Shown in pieces: positions 28,409 to 37,666 of a stretch of 64,000 nucleotides of DNA; the stretch's first letter is position 1, and each line of letters begins with the position of its first letter. Made by a program: the position numbers and the translations under genes. The notes below the pieces were generated by a model that saw only the letters and a program-made list of their open reading frames with translations, had not been told where the DNA came from and searched no databases. Origin of the DNA: JASGKO01 sp049840595 (GTDB lineage: Bacteria; Verrucomicrobiota; Verrucomicrobiia; Chthoniobacterales; Chthoniobacteraceae); NCBI GenBank assembly GCA_049840595.1, contig JASGKO010000018.1, positions 123,139 through 187,138 on the forward strand. The letters run 5' to 3'.

Positions 28409-30443
28409 ATGAGCAGCGCCAAAAAACCTCGCAAAAAATCCGCCACCCCGGCCAAACGGAGTCCGCGCGGAAAGAGCAAGGGCGGGAAGAGCGGTTCCAA
28501 GGCGTGGATCTGGAAAGTTGCCGGTTGCCTGGTGTTGCTGCTCGCCATCGTGTGCGTGGTTTACATGGTGCTCGCCTCGCGGGTGGATATCCGGCAGGTG
28601 GAGGAGATTCCCGAACGCTCCACGGTCTATGATTGCGATGGGCGCTACTACAGCCGCCTCGCCGGGGAGAACCGCGTCGTCATTCCCTACGAGAAGATTT
28701 CCGAGAACTTCAAGCACGCTCTGCTGGCGCGCGAGGATACCCGGTTCTACGAACATGCCGGGGTCGATCCGATCGGCATTGCGCGCGCGATCGTGCGCGA
28801 CATCATCAGCCTGCACGCGCGGCAGGGCGCGAGCACGCTTACCCAGCAGCTCGCCCGCAATACCTTCGATCTCGGCGGCAAGACGCTGCATCGAAAGATT
28901 CTGGAAGCCTTCGTCGCGGCGCGGATCGAGGAGTATTACTCCAAGCAGGAAATCCTCACCCACTACGTCAACCGCATTTATTTCGGGCTCAGCTACTACG
29001 GGGTGGAAACCGCGAGCGAAGCCTACTTCGGCAAGCCGCTCCTGAAACTGAACCTCGCCGAGAGCGCGCTCCTGGCGGGCATCATCCGCGGGCCGAACAA
29101 GTTCTGCCCCTTCACCAATCCCGATGGCGCGATTGCCCAGCGCAACGACGTGCTGCAACGCATGGTCGATGCGAATTACATCACGCCTGCCCAGCAGCAG
29201 GAGGCGCTGCAGACGACGATCACCTTTGCCCAGCGCCCGCCGCAGACCCTGCAGCAAAACTACGCGATGGGTGCGGTGCAGGATGATCTTGAGCAAATCC
29301 TGAGCGATTCGCAAATCGACGATGGCGGCCTGCGCATCTACACTACGATCGACCCGAAGCTGCAGGAGGTGGCCGAGTCCTCCGTGGATACCGAGCTGGG
29401 CAAGATCGAGAAGCAACCCGGCTACGCCCATCCCACGCGGGCGGCGTTCACCAAGGAAATGGCCGATGCCGGGCAGCCCACGCCTTATCTCCAGGGTGCG
29501 GTGCTGGTGATGGACAACCACTCCGGCGCGATTCGGGCGGTGGTTGGCGGTCGCGACTATACCGAGAGCCACTACGATCGCGCGTTTCTTTCCCCGCGCC
29601 AGGTGGGGTCCACTTTCAAGCCCTTCGTCTATGCGGCGGCCTTTGCGCGCGGGTTGCAGACGGGTTCGCCGATTGATGACGGCCCGATTCGCAGCGGCGA
29701 AATCGAGGGCGCGCCGGGCTGGCATCCGGGCAATTCCGACGGCACCTTCCGCGGCCCGATGCCGGCGGCGAACGGCCTCATTTTCTCCCGCAATACCATG
29801 TCCGCCCGCGTCGGAAATTTCGCCGGGCTGGAAAATGTGCGCAAAATCGCCACGGCCGTCTGGCTTTCCCAAGGTGCCGCAAATGCCCGCGATTTATCTG
29901 GGCGCCTTCGAGGTGAGCCTCAAGGACCTCACCGCTGCCTACACCGTGTTCCCGAATCGTGGCGTGCGCCGCCAGCCGTATCTGATCGAGCGGATCGACG
30001 ACAGCGATGGGCATACGCTTTATCGCGCCTCCCACCTTACCACCATGGCGGTCGATCCCGGCGTCTGCGGGACCGTGACTTCGGTCCTGACCCAGGTGCT
30101 TGACCACGGCACCGCCGCGACTGCGAAATCCCTCGGCCTCGACCGTCCCGCCGCAGGCAAGACTGGCACGACGAATGACTACCACGATGCGTGGTTCATC
30201 GGCTACACCGGCTCGCTGACGTGTGGCGTGTGGGTCGGCCTCGACAAGCCGCAGACAATCATGCCCCACGGCTACGGAGCCGCGCTGGCCCTGCCGGTGT
30301 GGGTGGATGTGATCGAAGCCGCCTCCCCGCAACGCTATCCCGCCCCCTCGCTGGGTGGTTGGAATGGGCCCACGGGCGGCAGCGGCGCACCCGTGAAGCG
30401 GAATTTCTTCCAGTCCCTCCGGCACCTGTTTGGCGGGCACTGA
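28409..30443 (+). CDS. Class A penicillin-binding protein (one frameshift)
   Basis: Bifunctional peptidoglycan glycosyltransferase/transpeptidase anchored in the inner membrane. A basic N-terminus (KKPRKKSATPAKRSPRGK) precedes one membrane segment (VAGCLVLLLAIVCVVYMVLA). The GT51 domain has EDTRFYEHAGVDP and GASTLTQQLARN. The transpeptidase domain shows SxxK in QVGSTFKPFVYA, SxN in FSRNTM, and KTG in AAGKTGTTNDYHDAWFIG. The frame breaks at 29,861; removing a T gives AVGFPKVPQMPAIYLG. Length is one over a multiple of three. Corrected size is about 677 residues, in the range of PBP1A-type proteins. I start at MSSAKK; upstream codons overlap the trmD leader. Confidence 0.93.
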
Positions 30444-30459
30444 GTGTGGTCGAAGCCAA

Positions 30460-30540
30460 AGCTGTAGCGGCGGGCCATGACCGTCGCCGGGATCAATATC
30501 CATCGAAAGCATGCGACGGTCATAGACCGCCGCTACAGCT
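30460..30540. repeat. Intergenic palindromic repeat (AGCTGTAGCGGCGG arms)
   Basis: Two 28-base arms, AGCTGTAGCGGCGGG...GACCGTCGC and GCGACGGTC...CCGCCGCTACAGCT, match as an inverted repeat with very few mismatches around a 25-base loop. It sits between convergent genes and includes the last codons and stop of the metallophosphoesterase gene. I recall similar palindromes being common in Verrucomicrobiota genomes. A REP-like or transcription-end role is plausible. Confidence 0.8.
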
Positions 30541-31658
30541 CCCGCACGCTTCGCGGATTTTCCAGGATTACCGGCCTGGCGGAGTAACGGAAGGAATCGC
30601 CCGCCCGAATTTCACCCGTTCTGCTGATTTCAACCGTGCCACCGGTGATGGTTTCCTCGTCCACCGTCAGCTTCAGAAATCCCCAGCAGTCCTCTCCTTT
30701 GTGCCGCAAGACCGCACCGGTATCCGAGGCCACGTCGCCTGGTTCCGCGTAAATATGGTGGAGATTGGGATAACCGCCGTTGCCCGTGACAATCGAATGG
30801 CGTTGCCACGTCTGGTGCAATGGTCTGCTCAATCCGCTGATAGGCATGCACATGGCCCGACAAAACCAGATTGGGCACCCGGCCCGTCTCGCGGATCGCG
30901 TTTTCCAGCACATCGGCCATGCGGGAGCTTCCCCCGTGCCCGTCATCAAAGGAATAGATCGGATGATGCAGCGCGAGAATGAGCGCACGATCACGCGGAG
31001 CGGTGGCAAATTCGTGGTTCAACCATTGCTGTTGCAGCGAATCGATCGAACCGTGCTCGGGCACATTGGTATAGAGGCCGACGATCACGGCGAATGGCGT
31101 GACGAGGGTCCAGTAAACGTTGGGCAGATTCAGTCCCTGGCGCGGCGCGTCTTGCGAGATGGGATCGACGACCGGGACCGGTTGCATGAAGCAGGCGGTC
31201 CAGCCCTCCAGCGTATGGCCCAGGGTTGATTCTTTCAGTTCCCCATCATGATTCCCGGGGATGGAAAAAATCGGCGCCGGGTAGTGGAAATAGGGGCGGT
31301 AAAATTGCTCGTAGTAGTTGACGCGCCGTCCGGTGGTGTAAACCACGTCGCCGACGTGATAGCAAAAGGCCGGGGCTTCCTCGTAGCCTGGCGAAAGGTC
31401 CGCGATCATGCGCGCGGCGACGAAATTTTGAAACCGCCCATCCTGGATGCCGCCGCTGTCGCCCAACACATGAAAGACCATTTTTCCCGCGTGCTCGATT
31501 TTGGCGGCCAGCTCGGGGCAATGCGCGGCGAGAGAGTAGTGATAGGGGGGCAATCCCAGCGGACGCGGGAGCGGTTGCAGGCTGGTGCTGAGACTCGTAA
31601 CGGGAGGAACCGGACTGACTCCGGGATGGGTCTGTGAATTTTTCGATGCCCCGTTCAT
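30533..31658 (-). CDS. Calcineurin-like metallophosphoesterase (one frameshift)
   Basis: The protein carries the metallophosphoesterase motifs in order: LGDSGG, YHVGDVVYTTG, SIPGNHDGE, ALHHPIYSFDDGHGG and LSGHVHAYQR. These are the metal ligands of purple acid phosphatase-like enzymes. No clear signal peptide is seen from the chosen Met (MNGASKNS). The frame breaks at about 30,810; the second frame continues RHSIVTGNGGYPNLHH and a beta-rich tail. Length is one over a multiple of three, so one insertion fits. The final residues SVREL are encoded by the intergenic palindrome. Substrate unknown. Confidence 0.85.
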
Positions 31659-31743
31659 GCAACGTGATTTGTGATCCAAGGCTACCGCCACGGCAATTTT
31701 TCCTGCGTGACGATCAGACGCAGCAGCCCGCGGGCAGGGCCTT

Positions 31744-32946
31744 TCATTTCAGTGCCGCTCCCGGTGAACTCCCGTGCATGGCTTCTTCGTAATAGCTTTC
31801 CAGCTTTTGAATCTGGGCCGATTGCTCGAATTTTTCGCTGACTTCACGGTGGGCTTCCGCGCTCATGGCCCGATAAGGTTCCGGATTGGAGGCCAGGGAA
31901 AGCATGGCTTCGGTGAGTGCGGCATGGTCGCCCTCCGCCACCAGCACGCCGCTTTTTCCGCTGGTCACCGCCTCGGGGATGCCCCCGTGATTCGTTGCCA
32001 GCACCGGCAGGCCGGAGGCCATGGCTTCGAGCATGGAATTGGGGACGCCCTCCTGGTTGCCATCCGCGCCCAGCTCGCTGGGATGCACGAAGGCGTGGGT
32101 GCTTTCGTAGAGGTCTTTCAAAGCAGCCTGGCGCAGGAAGCCGGCGAAAGTAACGCGTTCGGCGACCTTTAATTCCCCGGCCATCCGGCGGAGTTCCTCC
32201 AGCAGCGGGCCTTCTCCCGCGATCGTAAGCCGGGCCTGCGGATATTTCGCGGCAAAGGCGGCAAAGGCGCGCAACGTGGTCGGCAGCCCTTTTTTGGCAA
32301 TCAAGCGGCTGGCCTGCACGAAATGCCAGGCCCCATCGACCGGCATGGATCGCTGGTGAAAAGGAAAGGCCGCGAGCGGGATGCCCGTGCGGTGCAGGCG
32401 AATTTTCGCAGGCGGACAGCCCAGGGCGATCAGCCCCTGCACGAGCGATTCCGAGCGGGCGAGCACGAGATCGGCCAGCTCCAGCATGCGCTGTGAGGCC
32501 TGCCGGTGTTTGGGCTGGTCCAGTTCCACCATCACATCCGCTCCGTGGAAGGAAACCACCATGGGGAGTGCCTTTCGCTCCATGAAGGGCAGCAGTTGCA
32601 CCGCGATATGGCCGAAATAGATGTGCACCAGTTGCGCCCCCTTTTGCCGGAGTTCCGTCTCCAAGCGCCTGGCTTCGCTCCGGTAAATTTTTACGGGGGA
32701 GTGAAGGATCTTTCGCATCCAGAAGCGGCGCAATTCCCGGGTCCTGGGCCGGGGCAGGATGACCAGCGGCTCAAAGGGAAATTGGTCCGCATTTTCCCGT
32801 TTCTGCGTGAACACCACGGGTAGAAAGCGACTCAACCCCTTGATCTGGCGATAAATATGCAACATCTCGGGCTTGAGGAAGGTCGCGCAATACTGGGCGG
32901 CCACGGGGCGCCCGGTATTTTCGCCCGGATGTTGAAAAAAGCTCAT
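31744..32946 (-). CDS. Glycosyltransferase family 4
   Basis: This intact 400-residue GT-B enzyme shows the Rossmann donor domain of family 4: HFVQASRLIAKKGLPTTLRA, ARLTIAGEGPLLEEL, RVTFAGFLRQAAL, and the nucleotide-sugar binding E-x7-E motif in EGVPNSMLEAMASGLPVLA, with TNHGGIPEAV. The acceptor domain has VSFHGADVMVELDQ. Similar enzymes extend polysaccharides or glycolipids; the sugar is not determinable. Its stop overlaps a possible 21-codon ORF by ATGA, which I do not annotate. Divergent from ptsH. Confidence 0.9.
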   Translation of the reverse strand: MSFFQHPGENTGRPVAAQYCATFLKPEMLHIYRQIKGLSRFLPVVFTQKRENADQFPFEPLVILPRPRTRELRRFWMRKILHSPVKIYRSEARRLETELRQKGAQLVHIYFGHIAVQLLPFMERKALPMVVSFHGADVMVELDQPKHRQASQRMLELADLVLARSESLVQGLIALGCPPAKIRLHRTGIPLAAFPFHQRSMPVDGAWHFVQASRLIAKKGLPTTLRAFAAFAAKYPQARLTIAGEGPLLEELRRMAGELKVAERVTFAGFLRQAALKDLYESTHAFVHPSELGADGNQEGVPNSMLEAMASGLPVLATNHGGIPEAVTSGKSGVLVAEGDHAALTEAMLSLASNPEPYRAMSAEAHREVSEKFEQSAQIQKLESYYEEAMHGSSPGAALK

Positions 32947-33040
32947 TTCCTTGAAAATTAGGAAGCCGGGACAGGCATCCGCGAGATAATTTTTGCGCGA
33001 TTTGACGTAGATGACTCATCCCTCAGTTGCGCAATTCCAA

Positions 33041-33165
33041 ATGCTCTATATGCTGCCGCGCCTGATGCAACGCGAATGCACCGTGCTCAATCCTCTAGGT
33101 CTCCACGCTCGACCCGCTGCGGAATTCGTCCGCAAAGCGATGTCGTTAGAATCCAAAGCGTGGCT
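33041..33165 (+). CDS. ptsH: HPr phosphocarrier protein, 5' part only (truncated at contig junction)
   Basis: The frame gives MQRECTVLNPLGLHARPAAE and FVRKAMSLESKAWL, the N-terminal half of HPr with the phosphorylated His in GLHARPAAEFV. HPr relays phosphate from enzyme I in the phosphotransferase system or acts in regulation. After the Trp-Leu pair the homology stops and base composition changes to AT-rich. The expected Ser46 region and C-terminal helix are missing. Three in-frame Met codons precede RECTV; which one starts is unclear. The loss reflects the join of two unrelated sequences, not gene decay. Confidence 0.85.
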
Positions 33166-33180
33166 GCAAATGGTACGAGA
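33150..33180. other. Probable chimeric junction between two genomes
   Basis: Left of this point every gene is GC-rich and Verrucomicrobiota-like; right of it every gene is AT-richer and Bacteroidota-like. The switch occurs inside the HPr frame, with no repeat, integrase, tRNA or insertion sequence at the border. The exact base is uncertain. The 80 bases before the FkbM start (33,181-33,262) hold nothing I recognise. Confidence 0.8.
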
Positions 33181-33262
33181 TAATTTCCCTGACATCCGCT
33201 TCCATTTTACATCCGAATTCAAGGACGATTTAACACGGAAATTAGAACTACTTTACATCATC

Positions 33263-34063
33263 ATGACTGACTTCATCTATCGGCCGATACCTGAACCTGT
33301 TTCGCTACATCCGGATTGGCCAGCATACTTCAAGCAGAAACAATCGAAGTCTTTTTCGAAACGTAAAATTCACGACCACAGGAACACCGTTGACTTTCAA
33401 TGTTCTCCAACCCGTGAGCTTTACTTGGTGTTTAAAGAAAATCTTCCTTACGGATTTTTATTCGATTAAAAGCTGGGTACTCAAACCTCCGTCAAAAGCA
33501 GTAATTGTTGATGTGGGAGCGAACGCTGGTTATTTCGGAACGCTGTTGTTATCGCAACGCAACGACGTGTCTATCTACGCGTACGAGCCGATCGAGCGTA
33601 ACGTAACTCTTTTTCGTGACAACCTGGAGATGAATCCTTCCATCAAGAATAATGTCAACCTGTTTCACCGCGCGGATCATGGGCAAGCCAGTTGAATTCA
33701 TCGTTCTTTATAAAGAAGCCGATAGTGATAACTCTGTGACCGCCTCTGTGTTCCAGGATTTCGAAACGCACAATCTTAAGTCAGTGAGTGTGCGTGCGGT
33801 CTCTCGCTCAGATCATGGAAGAAAATAAACTGGATCACATCGATTTCTTAAAGCTTGACTGCGAGGGAAGTGAGTACCCAATTGTTTATGATTCTCCCGC
33901 TGAGATCTGGAAGAAAGTCAATTCCATTTTTCTCGAGGTTCACAACCTGGACAAAGACAAACGCAATTTCGACTCGCTCAATAATTTTCTGATAGCGGCC
34001 GGGTATAAAACTTCTTCGGCTATCGCGAAGAACGGCTGCTACGCACTCTACGCAAGGCGATAA
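33263..34063 (+). CDS. FkbM-family SAM-dependent methyltransferase (several frameshifts)
   Basis: Three frames together give an FkbM-type O-methyltransferase. Motif I is VIVDVGANAGYFGTLLL, motif II is IYAYEPIERNVTLFRDNLE, and LDHIDFLKLDCEGSEYPIVYD is the diagnostic FkbM strand, with EVHNLDKDKRNFDSLNNFL at the C-terminus. Breaks lie near 33,440, 33,680 and 33,800; total length is a multiple of three, so indels cancel. The start at MTDFIYRPIPEPV is provisional, because the upstream sequence is cut by the junction. Such enzymes often methylate sugars of polysaccharides or glycolipids. Confidence 0.82.
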
Positions 34064-34074
34064 TTTCAACTCAA

Positions 34075-34761
34075 ATGAAGATCCACGACCGGGTTCTGTT
34101 CGAAGACAATCACCTACTGGTCGTTAATAAACCTGCCGGTATCCTTGTCCAGGGCGACGAGACAGGTGATGAGCCGCTGGTAGAGATTTGCAAACGATAC
34201 ATTAAGGTTAAGTATCAAAAGCCTGGTGACGTTTTTTTGGGTGTTGTACACCGATTGGATCAACCGTGAGCGGCGTTGTTGTTTTTGCCCGTACCTCAAA
34301 GGCGTTGGCGAGGATGAATGAGTTGTTTCGTTCGCGCGAGACTCAAAAAATATATTGGGCGATCACCGACAAAGCTTGTGTTTCACCAAAGGGCACGCTT
34401 GTGCATTGGCTTCGCAAGGATGAGCAGAAGGAATAAGACGACTGCTTTTGCCAGAGAAACACCAGATGCCTTGCGGTCTGAACTCTCCTATAACTTCATT
34501 GAAAAGAAGGGTGCCCACTATCTGATAGAAGTGCATCCAGTCACGGAGGCCGACCTCACCAGATCAGGGTACAACTGGCGGCGTTGGGTTGTCCGATTTT
34601 GGGCGACTTGAAATACGGAGTCCGTGGAAGCAACCGGCGATGGTAGCATCGGATTGCACGCCCGCGAACTTCATTTCACACATCCAGTCAGCAAACAATT
34701 GCTTGCACTAAAAGCACCGCTTCCCGCGACTACTTGGTGGGATGATTTTGCGGGCAAATAG
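34075..34761 (+). CDS. RluA-family pseudouridine synthase (several frameshifts)
   Basis: The pieces give the RluA pattern: VLFEDNHLLVVNKPAGILVQ, then GVVHRLDQP with the catalytic Asp of HRLD, continuing in another frame SGVVVFARTSKALARMNELF. A later RPHQIR-like stretch reads poorly ('AVTEADLTRSG') because of indels. The end is LHARELHFTHPVSKQLLALKAPLP. Net length is a multiple of three. No S4 domain precedes it. It would isomerise uridines in rRNA or tRNA; the target site cannot be told. It begins 11 bases after the FkbM gene. Confidence 0.85.
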
Positions 34762-34788
34762 TTCTATTTTTAAAGCTTTCAATAGACT

Positions 34789-35115
34789 GTGAATTGGATC
34801 GAAAAACTTCAGCAGCGGTGGAAGGTGAACAGCGCTTGGCAGGTCGTTGGCATACTTGTTGTGTTCGCATGCACGGGTTTTACAGTGCTGTTTTTAAAGC
34901 GTCCACTCTTATCATATATGTTTAACGGTGAAGCAATGCCCCTGTGGGCAACAATCGTTTACTATGTATTAATTCTGCCTATTTATAATATCCTGTTATT
35001 GATCTATGGATTTATCTTTGGGCAGTTCCGATTTTTTTGGAACTTTGAGAAGAGGTTCTTCGCCCGTATTTTTAAATCCAGTCAAACAACTAACTCAAAT
35101 AATCATGAAAAGTAA
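34789..35115 (+). CDS. DUF6787-like small membrane protein
   Basis: The 108-residue protein with GTG start has the opening NWIEKLQQRWKVNSAWQ, which I recall as typical of a Bacteroidota-specific family (DUF6787), often misnamed as diacylglyceryl transferase. Two membrane segments follow: VVGILVVFACTGFTVLFL and ATIVYYVLILPIYNILLLIYGFIF. It ends in an aromatic basic tail. No catalytic residues of Lgt are present. It overlaps the next gene by 11 bases. Confidence 0.75.
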   Translation: MNWIEKLQQRWKVNSAWQVVGILVVFACTGFTVLFLKRPLLSYMFNGEAMPLWATIVYYVLILPIYNILLLIYGFIFGQFRFFWNFEKRFFARIFKSSQTTNSNNHEK

Positions 35116-35629
35116 AATCACCTTATTGTTGGCAATCGTTGTGCTTGCTTCGTGCTCAGATTCCAAGTATGCGTACTACTTCGATCATCACGATTATAAC
35201 GCGGGAAGGAAACAGGCACAGGCGAAGGCATCGGTTACGCCGGTTCAGGAAGAAACGTCACTTTTGACGATCGACCCCCAGACACTGACTGCCAGCACCA
35301 GCGAAACGCCAGTGGTGCTTGCTGAAGCAACAACAGCAGCTCCTGTTTCGGAAAAAAAGGTGACTTACGCGCAAATGACCAAGGCTGAGAAGAAAGCCTT
35401 CCGCAAAGAGCTTGGCAAGGAAATTAAAAGCTATATCAAGGCTAAAAAGAATATGAATTCAATCGAAGCTGCCAAAGCGGGTATGGATCATGACCTGAAA
35501 CTTGCAGCCATTTTCGGTGCAGTGGGTATCGTAGGATTAATCATCGGTGGAGATGTTTTCTGGATCATTGGTGGCATCGCGTTGCTGATCGGAGTGGTCT
35601 TCTTCGTGAAGTGGATCATCAGACAGTAA
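35105..35629 (+). CDS. Putative lipoprotein with C-terminal membrane segments
   Basis: The 174-residue protein has a lipoprotein signal (KITLLLAIVVLASC, cleavage before Cys). A low-complexity Thr/Ala/Val linker and a basic helical stretch (TYAQMTKAEKKAFRKELGKE) follow, with two hydrophobic segments at the end (AAIFGAVGIVGLIIGGDVFWIIGG in outline, and IALLIGVVFFVKWII). I do not recognise a family. Combining lipidation with terminal transmembrane segments is common in Bacteroidota proteins of unknown function. A strong terminator follows. Confidence 0.7.
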   Translation: MKSKITLLLAIVVLASCSDSKYAYYFDHHDYNAGRKQAQAKASVTPVQEETSLLTIDPQTLTASTSETPVVLAEATTAAPVSEKKVTYAQMTKAEKKAFRKELGKEIKSYIKAKKNMNSIEAAKAGMDHDLKLAAIFGAVGIVGLIIGGDVFWIIGGIALLIGVVFFVKWIIRQ

Positions 35630-35649
35630 ACAGGATATAAAGGAATTTC

Positions 35650-35675
35650 AAGGGCCTTCGGGCCCTTTTATTTTG
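35650..35675 (+). terminator. Intrinsic terminator after the lipoprotein gene
   Basis: AAGGGCC-TTCG-GGCCCTT forms a compact GC-rich stem with a UUCG tetraloop, followed by TTATTTT. This is a textbook rho-independent terminator on the plus strand. Confidence 0.85.
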
Positions 35676-35697
35676 CCCGCACGTGACGTGATCCAAT

Positions 35698-35724
35698 AAA
35701 AAAAAGGCGCCGTTAAGCGCCTTT
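35698..35724 (-). terminator. Intrinsic terminator of atpD-atpC
   Basis: AAAGGCGC and GCGCCTTT pair around a six-base loop; on the minus strand a run of T follows. It lies 20 bases after the atpC stop and ends that operon. Confidence 0.8.
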
Positions 35725-35744
35725 CTAGTTTCTGTTGATGAAAT

Positions 35745-35996
35745 CTATTTCGATTCCTGAATTCCGTCAGCAAGGACGATCACTTTGTTCTTGAGCACTT
35801 CGACCACACCGCCTGTGATTCTTACTTCCTGGCGGTTTTCTTTTGTCTTGTACTCAACGGCGCCGGGTCCAGGAGACTAACCAGTGGAGCGTGATTGTTC
35901 ATAACCTGAAACGAGCCGTCGGAATCCGGGGCAAGTCACAAGAGACACTTCGCCTTCGAAGAGCTTTTTGTCGGGAGTGATGATTTCCAGGTGCAT
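35745..35996 (-). CDS. atpC: F-type ATP synthase epsilon subunit (frameshifted)
   Basis: The reading starts MHLEIITPDKKLFEGEVSLV, the typical N-terminal beta domain, and ends QEVRITGGVVEVLKNKVIVL and ADGIQESK. In between two compensating indels disturb the frame: FRRLVSGYEQS instead of a GSFQVMNNHAPLV-like stretch at about 35,880-35,930. Total length is a multiple of three, 83 residues. It is the short epsilon form without a long C-terminal helical domain, as in many Bacteroidota. It starts 13 bases after atpD. Confidence 0.88.
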
Positions 35997-36009
35997 ATGC
36001 TTTGTTTGA

Positions 36010-37522
36010 TTAACCTTTTGCTTCAGCTATCAGTTTTTCACCTTTTTCAGCAGCTTGCTCGATGGTTCCGACAAGGTTGAACGCAGATTCAGGCAAGTGA
36101 TCGTAGTCACCATCGATGATTGCGTTGAAACCTTTGATGGTTTCGCTGATGTTAACCAACTCACCTTTCAAACCTGTGAATTGCTTCTGCTACGTGGAAC
36201 GGCTGAGACAAGAAACGCTGTACACGACGCGCTCTGTGTACAACTTGACTGATCTTCGTCAGACAATTCATCAAGACCAAGGATCGCGATGATATCTTGA
36301 AGTTCTTTGTAACGTTGCAACAATTCTTTCACACGCATGGCGTATTGTAGTGCTCATCACCCAATATCTTCGCGGTTCAAGATGCGGGATGTAGAATCCA
36401 ATGGATCCACCGCAGGATAGATTCCCAACTCAGCGATCTTACGGGACAATACGGTTGTAGCATCCAAGTGAGAGAAGGTTGTAGCTGGAGCCGGGTCAGT
36501 CAAGTCATCGGCAGGTACGTATACCGCTTGTACCGATGTGATAGAACCTCTCTTCGTAGAAGTGATACGCTCCTGCATGGCACCCATTTCAGTTGCCAAT
36601 GTAGGTTGGTAACCTACCGCAGATGGCATACGACCCAAAAGCGCCGATACCTCAGAACCTGCTTGTGTGAAACGGAAGATGTTGTCGATGAAGAACAAGA
36701 TATCTTTACCTTGACCTGTACCATCTCCGTCACGGAAATATTCAGCAACAGTCAAACCTGACAAAGCTACACGTGCACGTGCCCCAGGAGGTTCGTTCAT
36801 CTGACCGAACACGAGTGTTGCTTTTGAGATTTAGCTAATTCTTTCATATCAACTTTTGATAGATCCCAATCTCCTTTTTCCATTGATTCTTTGAATTCGT
36901 CGCCGTAGTCAACAATGCCAGATTCGATCATCTCGCGAAGCAAATCATTTCCTTCACGGGTTCTTTCACCTACGCCAGCAAATACAGACAGACCTGAATA
37001 TGCCTTCGCGATGTTGTTGATAAGTTCCTGGATCAATACAGTCTTACCCACACCGGCACCACCAAACAACCCAATCTTACCACCCTTTGCGTAGGGCTCG
37101 ATCAAGTCGATTACTTTGATACCTGTAAAAAGTACTTCTGTTGATGTTGTAAGGTTTTCGTAAGCGGGCGCGTTACGATGGATCGGCAAGCCTTTGTCAC
37201 CTTTTGGTTGTTTGATACCGTCGATCGCTTCACCTACCACGTTGAAAAGGCGGCCTTTCACGTCGTCGCCGATGGGCATCTGGATCGGTGAACCGGTATC
37301 GGTCACTTTCATGCCTCTCACCAGACCTTCAGTTCCGTCCATGGCTACCGTACGAACACGGTCTTCGCCAAGGTGCTGCTGGCATTCCAAAACCACCAGT
37401 GTGCCGTCATTTTTAGTTACCTGAAGAGAATCGAGAATATTGGGAAGTTTAGTACCCGGCTCATCAAAAGCTACGTCCACTACGGGACCGATGACCTGGG
37501 TAATTCGACCGAAGTTTGCCAT
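36010..37522 (-). CDS. atpD: F-type ATP synthase beta subunit (frameshifted)
   Basis: The catalytic subunit of F1. It starts MANFGRITQVIGPVVDVAFD, with Walker A GGAGVGKTVLIQEL, GERTREGNDL, then in another frame FGQMNEPPGARARVAL, ILFFIDNIFRFTQAGSEVS (Walker B) and LLGRMPSAVGYQPTLA. The C-terminus ends AAEKGEKLIAEAKG. Breaks lie near 36,835 and in the last 300 bases; length is one over a multiple of three. A 23-residue stretch around KESMEKGDWDLSKVDMKEL is the insert seen in Bacteroidota beta subunits. Followed by atpC, the separate two-gene atpDC arrangement usual in this phylum. Confidence 0.93.
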
Positions 37523-37666
37523 TTATATCCTGGGGTTTATTATTTAGAGTAAGTCTTTAAAATCCGGCCACAAAAGTAATCCGGACTGGCGGTATCAACA
37601 AGCTGAAAACTTAAAAAACAGGGAATTTTTTAGGCTTGTAACGCACTGAAAATCAATAAACAACGA

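Noticed and set aside
31683..31748. Possible 21-codon ORF (MKGPARGLLRLIV...) overlapping the GT4 stop by ATGA
   Set aside because: Too short, no recognisable family, and could be a fragment; not supported well enough to annotate.
33150..33180. Horizontal transfer or integrated element as explanation for the composition change
   Set aside because: No integrase, attachment repeat, tRNA or mobile gene at the border, and core Bacteroidota housekeeping genes lie on the right side.
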